Source: CAZGAQ01 sp964523405 (GTDB lineage: Bacteria > Planctomycetota > Phycisphaerae > UBA1845 > Fen-1342). From it: DNA of 56,711 bases. Each line of letters starts with the position of its first letter. Positions within the stretch are counted from its first letter, which is position 1. The stretch is taken from assembly GCA_964523405.1 (NCBI GenBank), contig CAZGAQ010000037.1, positions 1 through 56,711 on the forward strand. Reading direction: 5' to 3'. This document shows positions 39,638-46,719 of the stretch, in pieces. The notes beneath the pieces were generated by a model. That model made no database searches. It was not told where the DNA came from and was given only the letters and a program-made list of their open reading frames with translations. A program made the position numbers and the translations under genes.

Positions 39638-40126
39638 CTACTTGTTCTTCTCCCCGCAGCCTTGCTTCATCGCCTCGGCCCCGCGGCGCATGCACTCCTC
39701 CGGTGAGACATCCTCGATATGCGTCGCCAGCGCCCACTCGTGGCCGTAGGGGTCGCGCAATTTGCCGAAGCGGTCACCCCAGAACTGGTCGCGCGGCTCC
39801 ATGATCGCGGTCGCGCCGGCGGCGATGGCCCGCTGGTAGGCGCGGTCCACATCGTTGACGTATAGGAATAGCGATACCGGCGTGCCGCCGAGCGTCTGCG
39901 GCGCGCGAATGCCCCAATCCGGAAACTCGTCGTTGACCATCACGATCGAATCGCCGATCTTGATCTCGGCGTGCATCACCTGGCCGTTGGGGCCCGGCAT
40001 GCGCATGAGCTCCTCGGCGCCCAGCGCCTTCTTGTAGAACTCGATCGCCTGGGCGGCGTTGCGGGTGGTGATCGACGGCGTAACCGAGTGGTAGCCCTCG
40101 GGGATGGGGGCGACATGGTGCGGCAT
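39638..40126 (-). CDS. VOC family (glyoxalase/PhnB-like) protein
   Basis: 162 residues from the ATG at 40126, with GGGAG upstream; the open frame continues 60 codons further without support. The sequence GYHSVTPSITTRNAAQAIEF, YKKALGAEELMRMPGPNGQV, HAEIKIGDSIVMVNDEFPD and YVNDVDRAYQRAIAAGATAI matches PhnB-like members of the vicinal oxygen chelate fold, which occur as dimers with one or two metal sites. FGKLRDPYGHEWALATHIED is the conserved C-terminal strand. Function is unassigned: relatives include bleomycin-resistance-like and demethylmenaquinone-associated proteins. Confidence 0.82.
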   Translation of the reverse strand: MPHHVAPIPEGYHSVTPSITTRNAAQAIEFYKKALGAEELMRMPGPNGQVMHAEIKIGDSIVMVNDEFPDWGIRAPQTLGGTPVSLFLYVNDVDRAYQRAIAAGATAIMEPRDQFWGDRFGKLRDPYGHEWALATHIEDVSPEECMRRGAEAMKQGCGEKNK

Positions 40127-40284
40127 CTCAATCTCCCTTGTGCAGGTCGGCTCGCCTGCGGCCCGTGTCGGCACGACGCACCGACGGTGAATCATAGGCC
40201 GCCCGCGGGCGCGGGGCGTGCGGAAAAAACGGGCGTGTTCGTGCGACTGCTGCCCGCACAGTTCGATTCGCATCCCGCTTCTGC

Positions 40285-40290
40285 TAAACT
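40285..40290 (+). promoter_or_regulatory. candidate -10 element TAAACT, likely leaderless start
   Basis: TAAACT ends eight bases before the DUF1611 ATG and no ribosome site lies between, so the transcript probably begins at or near the start codon. Confidence 0.45.
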
Positions 40291-40298
40291 GGACCTTT

Positions 40299-41342
40299 AT
40301 GCACAAGTTACCCCCGTATCACCGCATCCTGCTGCTCACCGAAGGTCAGTTGGGGGTCTTCACTTCGAAGACGGCCGCCTCGCTCCTGCGTTACCGCGCC
40401 GCCGACATCGCCGGCATCATCGACTCCGCCGCGGCGGGCCGTGACGTGCGCACCGATATTCCGTGGTCGCCGCCGGTGCCGATCGTGGCGGACATCGCGG
40501 CGGCGCGCACGCTGCGGCCGGACGCGCTGTTCATCGGGATTGCGCCCGTGGGCGGGGCGTTGCCGCCGGAGATGCGTAAGCCGGTGGAGGAGGCGCTGGC
40601 AGCGGGGATCGACGTCGTGAGCGGTCTGCATACGTTCCTGTCCGATGATGCGGAGTTGACGGCGCTGGCGGCTCGACAGGGCGCGCGGCTGCTCGACCTG
40701 CGCCGGCCGCCGGCCGATCGCCTCATCGCAAATATGCGGGCGCGAACGACGCGCTGTCGGCGGGTGCTCGCGGTCGGGACGGACTGCAATGTCGGCAAGA
40801 TGGTGGCGGCGCTGGAACTGGCGGCGGCGGCCCGGCAGCGTGGCCTGCAAACCCGCTTCCTCGCCACCGGCCAGACCGGCATCATGATCGACGGGTGCGG
40901 GATCAGCATCGACGCCTGCATCGCCGACTTCGCCCCGGGCGCCGTCGAGCAACTCGTGCTCGATGCGGCCGATGCCGACGTGTGCTTCATCGAGGGTCAG
41001 GGCAGCATCCTGCACGCGGGCTATTCGCCGGTCACGCTCGCCCTGATCCACGGCGCCTGCCCCGACGCGATGGTGCTGGTACACCAGCTTGGGCGGACGC
41101 ACTACCGCAACTCGCCGGATGTGCCCCTGCCGGACCTGCGCAAACTGATTGCGCTGTATGAGGAGATCGCGTCGTTCCTGCATCCGTCGCGCGTGGCGGC
41201 CGTCGCCGTGAACAGCCTCGGCTGCGACGATGCGACAACGGCCCGCGAGGTCGCGCGGCTGGAGGCGGAGCTGGGGTTGCCGGTGGCCGACCCTGTCCGC
41301 CACGGTGCGGAGCGGCTGCTGGCCGCGGCAATGCGGGAGTAG
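40299..41342 (+). CDS. DUF1611 family protein (P-loop, DgcN-like)
   Basis: 347 residues. The N-terminal half is a Rossmann-like domain (HRILLLTEGQLGVFTSKTAA; ADIAGIIDSAAAGRD), the C-terminal half a P-loop-like domain with VLAVGTDCNVGKMVAALEL and CFIEGQGSILHAGYSPV. Established members of this family include DgcN, which acts in D-glutamate/D-amino-acid metabolism, and N-terminal NAD-binding domains are usual. The enantiomer-specific partner (DgcA-like epimerase) is not next to it. The gene seems to be transcribed without a leader. Cytoplasmic. Confidence 0.75.
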   Translation: MHKLPPYHRILLLTEGQLGVFTSKTAASLLRYRAADIAGIIDSAAAGRDVRTDIPWSPPVPIVADIAAARTLRPDALFIGIAPVGGALPPEMRKPVEEALAAGIDVVSGLHTFLSDDAELTALAARQGARLLDLRRPPADRLIANMRARTTRCRRVLAVGTDCNVGKMVAALELAAAARQRGLQTRFLATGQTGIMIDGCGISIDACIADFAPGAVEQLVLDAADADVCFIEGQGSILHAGYSPVTLALIHGACPDAMVLVHQLGRTHYRNSPDVPLPDLRKLIALYEEIASFLHPSRVAAVAVNSLGCDDATTAREVARLEAELGLPVADPVRHGAERLLAAAMRE

Positions 41343-41417
41343 GGCTTGGAGGAGTAGTGCTTGGAAGGGTACTGCTCGGGGGAGAAGAAGACGAAACGGT
41401 GGGGACCGACCTTCGTC

Positions 41418-41458
41418 CGTCATTCCGAGGGAGTGTAGCGACCGAGGAATCTGCCTCG
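41418..41458. repeat. dispersed CGTCATTCCGAG...GAATCTGC repeat
   Basis: CGTCATTCCGAG followed by GCGACCGAGGAATCTGC is a widely scattered intergenic repeat type seen in many phyla, usually with a CGAGG/CCTCG hairpin. It is a single copy in this window. Confidence 0.6.
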
Positions 41459-41507
41459 GTCCACCCCACGCCCTAAACGAGCTGCCCCCGCCCCCGCACG
41501 CCCGCCT

Positions 41508-41626
41508 GGCCGCTTCAGCGGCCTTCCCCGGCGCAGCCGGGCCAATAGGCCAGTCGTTTACGACTGGTTCGCCGCCCCTCACCTTTCCTCCTCCCTCCCA
41601 CATTCCCCAGCCCGCTTTAGCGGGCT
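41508..41626. repeat. cluster of four unrelated short hairpins
   Basis: Four perfect stems within 119 bases: GGCCGC/GCGGCC with loop TTCA (41508-41523), CCCGGC/GCCGGG with loop GCA (41527-41541), CCAGTCG/CGACTGG with loop TTTA (41550-41567) and AGCCCGC/GCGGGCT with loop TTTA (41609-41626). All have 3-4 base loops. This spacing looks like stacked palindromic repeats, not a single terminator. Confidence 0.65.
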
Positions 41627-41660
41627 TCCCGCTCCCCATGTCACGCCCGCGGCGCCGTGG

Positions 41661-41666
41661 TATCAT
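41661..41666 (+). promoter_or_regulatory. candidate -10 element TATCAT
   Basis: Same hexamer as in front of the M48 and mntA-like genes. Here no start codon lies at the leaderless distance, so a leader of about 85 bases to 41758 is implied. Confidence 0.4.
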
Positions 41667-41757
41667 GGCTCACGTCTCGAATCTCGCGCGGGCACATTGC
41701 CTCGCCGATGGATGCCGCCGATTCCGCGACCTCGCGGCCGCTTGGGGATCAACGGGC

Positions 41758-42264
41758 ATGGGTTCCGCCAAACGACGCTACCTGATCTGGGTCCTGCTGC
41801 TGCTCTGGTCAATGAGCCTGTTTTGCGGTGCGACGTACGAATCCCTGCGCTACCGGTGGAGCCTCGGCGTCGGGGGCGGCGTGATTCGCCTGGGTACCGG
41901 GTCGCTGATGTTTGTCGGAGACCCGCTGCAACTCGGAGGCCTGCGCTGCCGCGTACACCTGCCGGACTCGCTGGCGGCGTTGGGGTTCGAGGCGCCGATT
42001 TGCGAAAAGCATGACTGGGGCAGTTGGGAGATCATCGTCCCCTTGTGGCTGCCCTGTCTCGTCCTCGGCGGCCTCCGCACCGCCGCCTGGCTACACGTCC
42101 GCCAGACACGCCCGGACCCGGTCTGCGGAACCTGCGGCTACTGCCTGACCGGCAATGTGAGCGGCCGCTGCCCCGAGTGCGGCACGCGCGTTGGGCGGCG
42201 CACTCGCGAGCGCGCCGTGACTTCCGGCTCGCAATGGCGTGCGGATCAGGAGGAACGCCCATGA
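41758..42264 (+). CDS. small membrane protein with C-terminal zinc ribbon
   Basis: 168 residues from the ATG at 41758; the long frame upstream passes through the hairpin cluster and is not believed. Two hydrophobic helices (YLIWVLLLLWSMSLFCGATY and WEIIVPLWLPCLVLGGL) enclose a stranded segment (GGGVIRLGTGSLMFVGDPL), and the C-terminus carries CGTCGYCLTGNVSGRCPECG. This is the shared zinc-ribbon signature of 6367-6999 and 46720-47601. The stop overlaps the ATG of the next gene (ATGA), so they are coupled. Function unknown. Confidence 0.7.
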   Translation: MGSAKRRYLIWVLLLLWSMSLFCGATYESLRYRWSLGVGGGVIRLGTGSLMFVGDPLQLGGLRCRVHLPDSLAALGFEAPICEKHDWGSWEIIVPLWLPCLVLGGLRTAAWLHVRQTRPDPVCGTCGYCLTGNVSGRCPECGTRVGRRTRERAVTSGSQWRADQEERP

Positions 42265-42725
42265 GCAACGAACCACTTCAACCGCGCAAACGCCACCCCG
42301 TCGTCCTACTCATCTTCGTCCTGCCGTTGCTGCTCCTCGTCGCCTGGCTCATCAGCGAGTACGTCCACCGCTCCCGCGCGACTCCCCCGCGCGCCGTCAC
42401 CGACGTGGAGTCGTTCCTCGCCCGCATGCCTGCCCCCACTCTCGCGCGCGAGTTCAAGCAGGACGGACGCACCTACTATGAACTCCTCGGCCCCCGCGGC
42501 TGGGGGCTTGCCGTCCCTTCCGGTCCGCCGGCGTACGTCTTCGATCACCGCGGCCGCCTCGTGGCCTGGACTGCCGACCGCGGGGATGCTCCAGCCGAGT
42601 ACCGGCAGCACTGGTCACATGCCGCGCAGGGTCGGCCGCTCAGCGTGGCGGACGTCGTCGCGCAGGTGCGCCACCTGCGGAGCCTCGCGCCCACCTCCTC
42701 GGCCCCCGCGACTCCCGTGCCCTGA
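42261..42725 (+). CDS. single-pass membrane protein of unknown function
   Basis: 154 residues. The ATG at 42261 has AGGAGGAA upstream within the preceding gene. One N-terminal helix (HPVVLLIFVLPLLLLVAWLIS) precedes an exterior or periplasmic domain with REFKQDGRTYYELLGPRGWG and PAYVFDHRGRLVAWTADRGD, a beta-strand-rich layout of about 100 residues. I do not recognise the family. Coupled to the zinc-ribbon membrane gene, suggesting joint function. Confidence 0.65.
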   Translation: MSNEPLQPRKRHPVVLLIFVLPLLLLVAWLISEYVHRSRATPPRAVTDVESFLARMPAPTLAREFKQDGRTYYELLGPRGWGLAVPSGPPAYVFDHRGRLVAWTADRGDAPAEYRQHWSHAAQGRPLSVADVVAQVRHLRSLAPTSSAPATPVP

Positions 42726-42871
42726 CCTGCCCGCGCCACCAGCTCGCTCCCCGACGAACCCACCGCCCGCCCCGCGCTCGAAGACCTCCTCCTCCGCGGC
42801 CCGAATTCCCCTGCCTCCTAGGGAGAGCGTGGGGTCGAGGCCCTTGGCCCCGGCGGGGCCGACGGCCGGAG

Positions 42872-42891
42872 CCAGGCACTTGGGTGCCTGG
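42872..42891. repeat. CCAGGCAC...GTGCCTGG hairpin
   Basis: A perfect 8-bp stem over TTGG in the gap before the toxin-antitoxin pair. Only one copy of this exact sequence was seen. Confidence 0.5.
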
Positions 42892-43017
42892 AAGACGCCT
42901 TGTCCGACTCGCCTCCCGCCCCGGCCGGGGCGGACGAGTCGCCCGCGCGCTGCATCGCCTCCAACTGACCACCACAATCCGCCCCACCTCGCTCAAATGC
43001 GCTCCTCGCCACTCGCC

Positions 43018-43045
43018 CTTCCCACTTTCCCACTTCCCCACCTGC
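43018..43045. repeat. tandem 7-8 bp repeat (CTTCCCA family)
   Basis: CTTCCCACTTTCCCA and a further unit. Similar tracts occur at 3221-3247 and 45005-45041. All are in intergenic DNA. Confidence 0.6.
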
Positions 43046-43084
43046 TCGCCCCCGCCGCCCCTCGGCGGGCCCGCTCCGTCTTGG

Positions 43085-43090
43085 TATCAT
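43085..43090 (+). promoter_or_regulatory. candidate -10 element TATCAT, likely leaderless start of mntA
   Basis: Ends nine bases before ATG 43100, with no ribosome site between. The neighbourhood GTATCAT, then CTA, then the ATG resembles that of the M48 gene. Confidence 0.5.
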
Positions 43091-43099
43091 GCTACCGTA

Positions 43100-43474
43100 A
43101 TGCCTGCGCCCAGTGGCGTCGCGGCCGCCAGGCCCGCGCGTACGATGGAAACCGATGCCATGCCGGTCCGACCGGAAATCTTGAGCCAACAGGATGCCCT
43201 GACCGCCTTGTGCCGGCGGTTCCACGTGCGCTCGCTCGAGGTGTTCGGCTCGGCCGCCTCGGATGAGTTTGACCCGCAGCGCAGCGACGTGGACTTCCTC
43301 GTCGAGTTCGAGGAACTCGCCCCCCGCGCCTATGCCGATGCCTACTTCGGCCTGTTGCGCCAACTGGAGCAGCTCTTCGGCCGTCCCGTCGACCTTGTGA
43401 TGCCCAGCGGAATTCGCAACAAGTACCTCCTGCGCTCCATCAACCGCACGCGGACGCCGATCTATGCGGCTTGA
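43100..43474 (+). CDS. mntA: MNT-type nucleotidyltransferase antitoxin
   Basis: 124 residues from ATG 43100 (leaderless by position). A later ATG at 43160 would also keep the core. The nucleotidyltransferase motif is FGSAASDEFDPQRSDVDF, with Gly50-Ser51 and the metal-binding Asp63 and Asp65, one residue longer than the common GSx10DxD but usual for this subgroup. ALAPRAYADAYFGLLRQLE-type helices complete the domain. MntA proteins transfer AMP to a Tyr of their HEPN partner and thereby neutralise it. Its stop overlaps the start of the HEPN gene by 11 bases, a classic toxin-antitoxin arrangement. Confidence 0.82.
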   Translation: MPAPSGVAAARPARTMETDAMPVRPEILSQQDALTALCRRFHVRSLEVFGSAASDEFDPQRSDVDFLVEFEELAPRAYADAYFGLLRQLEQLFGRPVDLVMPSGIRNKYLLRSINRTRTPIYAA

Positions 43475-43865
43475 AACGCTCAAATGGCTCGAGGACATCC
43501 GCGACGCGGCGGAGGCGATCCAGGAGTTCACCGCCGGTAAACCCGTGGGCGACTATGCCGCCGACCGGCTCCTACGTTCGGCGGTAGAGCGTCAATTCGA
43601 GATCACCGGTGAAGCCCTGGCCGGCCTGCGCCGCGAAGACCCGGCTACCGCTGCACGGATCAGCCAGTCCGACCGCATCGTCGCGTTCCGCAATCACCTG
43701 ATTCATCGCTATTGGAACGTGAAAGCGGAGATCGTCTGGGGCATCATCGAAGTCGACATCCCCATCCTGGTTCGCGAGGTCCGCGCGCTCCTCGACGAGG
43801 GCGAGGCGTCCGCCGATGCGGATGCGCCGCGCTCGTCAGACGCGTCGGACGTCGGACCAACATAA
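43464..43865 (+). CDS. hepT: HEPN domain toxin (HepT, DUF86)
   Basis: 133 residues, beginning inside the end of the mntA gene. The four-helix HEPN domain holds the RNase motif RNHLIHRYW, with Arg76 and His81 as RX4H and Tyr83 as RX4HXY, the site that MntA modifies in known systems. Preceding helices match DUF86: WLEDIRDAAEAIQEF, AVERQFEITGEALAGL. HepT cuts or blocks tRNA or mRNA when not AMPylated. The C-terminal 20 residues (EGEASADADAPRSSDASD) form an acidic tail that the family normally lacks. Confidence 0.82.
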   Translation: MRLETLKWLEDIRDAAEAIQEFTAGKPVGDYAADRLLRSAVERQFEITGEALAGLRREDPATAARISQSDRIVAFRNHLIHRYWNVKAEIVWGIIEVDIPILVREVRALLDEGEASADADAPRSSDASDVGPT

Positions 43866-43940
43866 GCCCTGTGGCGGCTTTGCGGGCGTACTACCCGAGC
43901 CTCGGCTGGTAGATGTCGGGGCCCACGTCGGAGGACACGC

Positions 43941-44711
43941 ATGTTCGCCGCCGAAATCCGTCTCAAATTGAGCCGCGCGTGTGACGACGAGACCCTGTCG
44001 AACGCCGTCGATCGTCTTGTCGTGGCGCTCCAGCGCAATGGTCAGGTCCTCAGTGACGAATGGCCGGTCGCCGTCCGCGGCCGCGAGATCGGCGCGTTCG
44101 TGTCCATTCCCGAGCGTAGCGCCTTGGCCGTGCCGCCCAATCGTTGGGTCCGCGCGGCGCGGCAACAGCTCCGCGATCTCGGCCTCACCGTGCGCCCGGT
44201 ACGCGTGCTGGGAACTGAGCCCGGTGCGACCCCCGTCTGTCACCATGCGCGCCCCCGCGCGTACATCCTGTATACCGATGCGTACAGCATGGAGAGCCCC
44301 TTGCGCTGCGCGACGTGTTTTGGCGCCGTGCCCCTGTATCGGATTCCACACACGTCCGATTGTGAGAACTACGAGGATCTGATCTTCTGGCGGCGGCAGT
44401 ATCAGCGGCTGGACGCGCTGTGGCTCAATTCCGGGCCGGCCGAAGAGACCGCCTATCGCGAGTTGACCCGGCACGACAGCGCGCTGGCCCGGGAAGGCCG
44501 CGCGCTGTGCCGCGGTATCACCGCCCGCACCGGCCGCCCGGCGTACTACTACGTAATGAAGCACCGCGGACGCAGCCGTGTGCTGGAACAGGCGCGCCGC
44601 TGCCCCGCCTGTGGCGGCAAGTGGCTGCTGGACCGCCCCTGGCACAGGTTCTTCGACTTCCGCTGCGACAAGTGCCGCCTGCTCTCCCAGGTCGCCTTCG
44701 AAGTGCGCTGA
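43941..44711 (+). CDS. DUF2310 family zinc-ribbon protein
   Basis: 256 residues from an ATG with GGAGG six bases upstream. The C-terminus holds two Cys pairs (CPACGGKWLL and FRCDKCRLLSQVAF) that form a zinc ribbon; a second pair CATCFGAVPLYRIPHTSDC is in the centre, so two zinc sites are likely. The layout matches DUF2310, described as a possible nucleic-acid-binding protein. The preceding region has IFWRRQYQRLDALWLNSGPAE. It lies 75 bases after hepT on the same strand, so it may share that transcript, but its function is unassigned. Confidence 0.65.
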   Translation: MFAAEIRLKLSRACDDETLSNAVDRLVVALQRNGQVLSDEWPVAVRGREIGAFVSIPERSALAVPPNRWVRAARQQLRDLGLTVRPVRVLGTEPGATPVCHHARPRAYILYTDAYSMESPLRCATCFGAVPLYRIPHTSDCENYEDLIFWRRQYQRLDALWLNSGPAEETAYRELTRHDSALAREGRALCRGITARTGRPAYYYVMKHRGRSRVLEQARRCPACGGKWLLDRPWHRFFDFRCDKCRLLSQVAFEVR

Positions 44712-44755
44712 ACCCCGGGTGCGGATGTCGCTTTCCTTCGCGACTCTCCCGTCCT

Positions 44756-44796
44756 CACGTTTTCACCCGTTCACGTTTGCACGTTTTCACGTCTCC
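44756..44796. repeat. tandem 8-bp repeat (CACGTTTT family)
   Basis: Five units read CACGTTTT, CACCCGTT, CACGTTTG, CACGTTTT and CACGTCTC. Near-perfect at period eight. Confidence 0.65.
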
Positions 44797-45004
44797 GATC
44801 CGCCACCCGCCGCCAAATTCCGCCTATCCCGCGCCCGCGTCCGTCTCGCATTACCCCCGCCCCCGCCGCGCGCCATACTTATTCCACAGGTTGGGCACGG
44901 GCCTGGCTCGCGGGGCCGCGCCAGGCTGCAGGCTGACGGCCGAGGGCTTCTCCATGTCTTCGCTTGCCCCTGTCCCCTTTCCCCTGTCCCCTGACCCGGC
45001 GTCT

Positions 45005-45041
45005 CCCCTTCCCACCTTCCCACTTCCCGACCTTCCCATTC
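45005..45041. repeat. tandem 7-8 bp repeat (CTTCCCA family), third tract
   Basis: CCTTCCCA, CCTTCCCA, CTTCCCGA and CCTTCCCA-like units follow one another. Same family as 3221-3247 and 43018-43045. Confidence 0.6.
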
Positions 45042-45140
45042 GGCCGCAAGGTCCGTATATCCAAGATACTCACTTAGGACGCGCGCGAAAACGAACTTTG
45101 ATCACCTTGGGCTGGCGCTTCGCGAACCGCGCACGCCCTA

Positions 45141-45181
45141 CCTTGATCCCTCGATCCCTAGCTCCCTTGATCCCTATCCCC
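45141..45181. repeat. tandem 7-8 bp repeat (GATCCCT family)
   Basis: TTGATCCC, TCGATCCC, TAGCTCCC and TTGATCCC units form a 40-base tract. Confidence 0.6.
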
Positions 45182-45239
45182 GCCCGCTTCCCCACGTTCT
45201 CACCGGCCCGTCCCCCTCCGCTTCGCCCGCCCGGCGCGG

Positions 45240-45245
45240 TAAGAT
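45240..45245 (+). promoter_or_regulatory. candidate -10 element TAAGAT
   Basis: Stands 58 bases before the GatD start, which has its own AGGAGAG ribosome site. The upstream -35 space holds pyrimidine-rich repeat DNA. Confidence 0.35.
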
Positions 45246-45303
45246 GCCCCCTCACGCGGCCTGCCGGGTGCGTTCCCGACGCCGCCCAGGAGAGATGCCC
45301 CCT

Positions 45304-46713
45304 ATGTCCACCGCGCCTGTTGCCCCCGCCGCTTCCGACCGTCTCAAAGGCTACCGTGGCCCCGGCCGCGCCGTCCTCGAACAGCACGGCGTCGGCGTCT
45401 GGAGCGACGTCGAGCTCCAGTCCGCCCGCGGCAACTTCCGCGGCCTCATCCTCCCGCGCTCCGAGACCTCCGACGATCGCCACATCGTCCTCAAGATCGC
45501 CAGCGGCTACAACGTCGGCATCGCCGCCGAGTCCATCACCGCCATGCGCGAACTCGGCCGGCGCGAGGCCCACTACAAGATCCCCGAAAAGGCGTTCCCC
45601 TCCGACCCGAAGAAGCCCAACGTCATGCTCTTCGGCACCGGCGGTACCATCGCCAGCCGCCTCGACTACCGCACCGGCGCCGTCATCCCCGCCTTCAGCC
45701 CCGGCGAGCTCTACGGCTCCGTACCCGAACTCGCCGACATCTGCAACCTGCGCACCGAGAAGCTCTTCGGCGTCTTCAGCGAGAACATGGGCCCCGAGCA
45801 GTACATCAAGCTCGCTCAGCGCATCGGCGAGGAAATCCGCGCCGGCACCAGCGGCATCGTCATCGGCCACGGCACCGACACGATGCACCACACCGCCGCG
45901 ATCCTCACCTTCATGGTCCAGAACACGCCCGTGCCCATCGTCATGGTCGGCAGCCAGCGCTCCAGCGACCGCCCGTCTTCCGACGCCGCGATCAACCTGC
46001 AGTGCGCCGTCAAAGCCGCCGCCGAGGGCGACATCGCCGAAGTCCTCGTCTGCATGTTCGGGCCGACGTCCGACGAGTACAACCTGCTGCACCGCGGCAC
46101 CCGCGTCCGCAAGATGCACAGCAGCTACCGCTCGACCTTCCGCACGCTCGGCGACATCCCCGTCGCGATGATTTCCCCGCAGAAGATCTCGCCCCTGCGC
46201 GACGACTACAAGCGCCGCCGCGCCGACCGTGAGGTCACCATCAACACCGCCTTCGAAGAGAAGGTCACGATCCTCTACTACTACCCCAACATGCAGCCCG
46301 ATATCGTCGATGCCATCGTCGACAAGGGCTACCGCGGCATCGTCATCGCCGGCACCGGCCTCGGCCACATCAACAAGCCGCTTTACCCCGCCATCAAGCG
46401 GGCCGTCGAGAAGGGCGTACACATCTTCATGACCGTGCAAACGCTCTGGGGCTATTGCGGCATGTACGTCTACGACACCGGCCGCGACCTCATGCAGCTC
46501 GGCATCGTGCCCGCCTCCAACATGCTGCCCGAAGTCGCGTATATGAAACTCTGCTGGGTCCTCGGCCAGACGGGCGACCGTGCCGAGGTGCAGCGCCTCA
46601 TGCTCACCCCGATCAGCGACGAGATCACCGACCGCGAGCCCTACAACGGCTACCTCGTCTACCAGGGCGCCATCCCCGAAGTGCAGGAGTTCATCCGCGA
46701 AATCCGGCGGTAG
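45304..46713 (+). CDS. gatD: archaeal-type Glu-tRNA(Gln) amidotransferase subunit D (GatD)
   Basis: 469 residues from ATG 45304 (AGGAGAG nine bases upstream). The N-terminal domain (YRGPGRAVLEQHGVGVWSDV to HIVLKIASGYNVGI) is the GatD-specific small domain, and the rest is an L-asparaginase-like amidase. Its catalytic motifs are intact: LFGTGGTIASRLDYRTGAV (Thr112/Thr115 region), GIVIGHGTDTMHHTAA (residues 189-193), VGSQRSSDRPSSDAAINL and RVRKMHSS (Lys270). In archaea GatD releases ammonia from glutamine and feeds it to GatE, which amidates Glu-tRNA(Gln). GatD is rare in bacteria and no gatE is present here. A bacterial GatCAB is not in this window. It might act as an amidase of another kind. 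Confidence 0.82.
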   Translation: MSTAPVAPAASDRLKGYRGPGRAVLEQHGVGVWSDVELQSARGNFRGLILPRSETSDDRHIVLKIASGYNVGIAAESITAMRELGRREAHYKIPEKAFPSDPKKPNVMLFGTGGTIASRLDYRTGAVIPAFSPGELYGSVPELADICNLRTEKLFGVFSENMGPEQYIKLAQRIGEEIRAGTSGIVIGHGTDTMHHTAAILTFMVQNTPVPIVMVGSQRSSDRPSSDAAINLQCAVKAAAEGDIAEVLVCMFGPTSDEYNLLHRGTRVRKMHSSYRSTFRTLGDIPVAMISPQKISPLRDDYKRRRADREVTINTAFEEKVTILYYYPNMQPDIVDAIVDKGYRGIVIAGTGLGHINKPLYPAIKRAVEKGVHIFMTVQTLWGYCGMYVYDTGRDLMQLGIVPASNMLPEVAYMKLCWVLGQTGDRAEVQRLMLTPISDEITDREPYNGYLVYQGAIPEVQEFIREIRR

Positions 46714-46719
46714 AGACCC

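Larger units (their letters stand above)
41343..41757. other. intergenic stretch with a dispersed repeat and a cluster of hairpins
   Basis: About 415 bases. It contains a SBP-type dispersed repeat (41418-41458), four short perfect hairpins (41508-41626), and TATCAT at 41661-41666 as a candidate -10 for the following gene. No gene is supported. Confidence 0.6.
42726..43099. other. intergenic stretch with hairpins and an octamer repeat tract
   Basis: About 370 bases. CCAGGCAC and GTGCCTGG pair over a TTGG loop (42872-42891), and a GGCCCC/GGGGCC stem lies at 42846-42860. A tandem CTTCCCA-type tract is at 43018-43045. TATCAT at 43085-43090 is the candidate -10 of the next gene. Confidence 0.55.
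44712..45303. other. intergenic stretch dominated by short tandem repeats
   Basis: About 590 bases. Three different tandem-repeat tracts are present: CACGTTTT/CACGTTTG type (44756-44796), CTTCCCA type (45005-45041) and GATCCCT type (45141-45181), with a related CCCCTGT run at 44968-44992. TAAGAT at 45240-45245 is a candidate -10 for the next gene. No gene or RNA was recognised. Confidence 0.65.

Noticed and set aside
41418..45181. Possible CRISPR array among the many short repeats
   Set aside because: Units are 7-8 bp and directly adjacent, or are single hairpins; there are no spacers of even length and no cas genes.
45070..46440. 456-codon - strand frame opposite gatD
   Set aside because: It is the antisense of a gene with intact catalytic motifs and has the usual Val/Asp/Gly bias of mirror frames.
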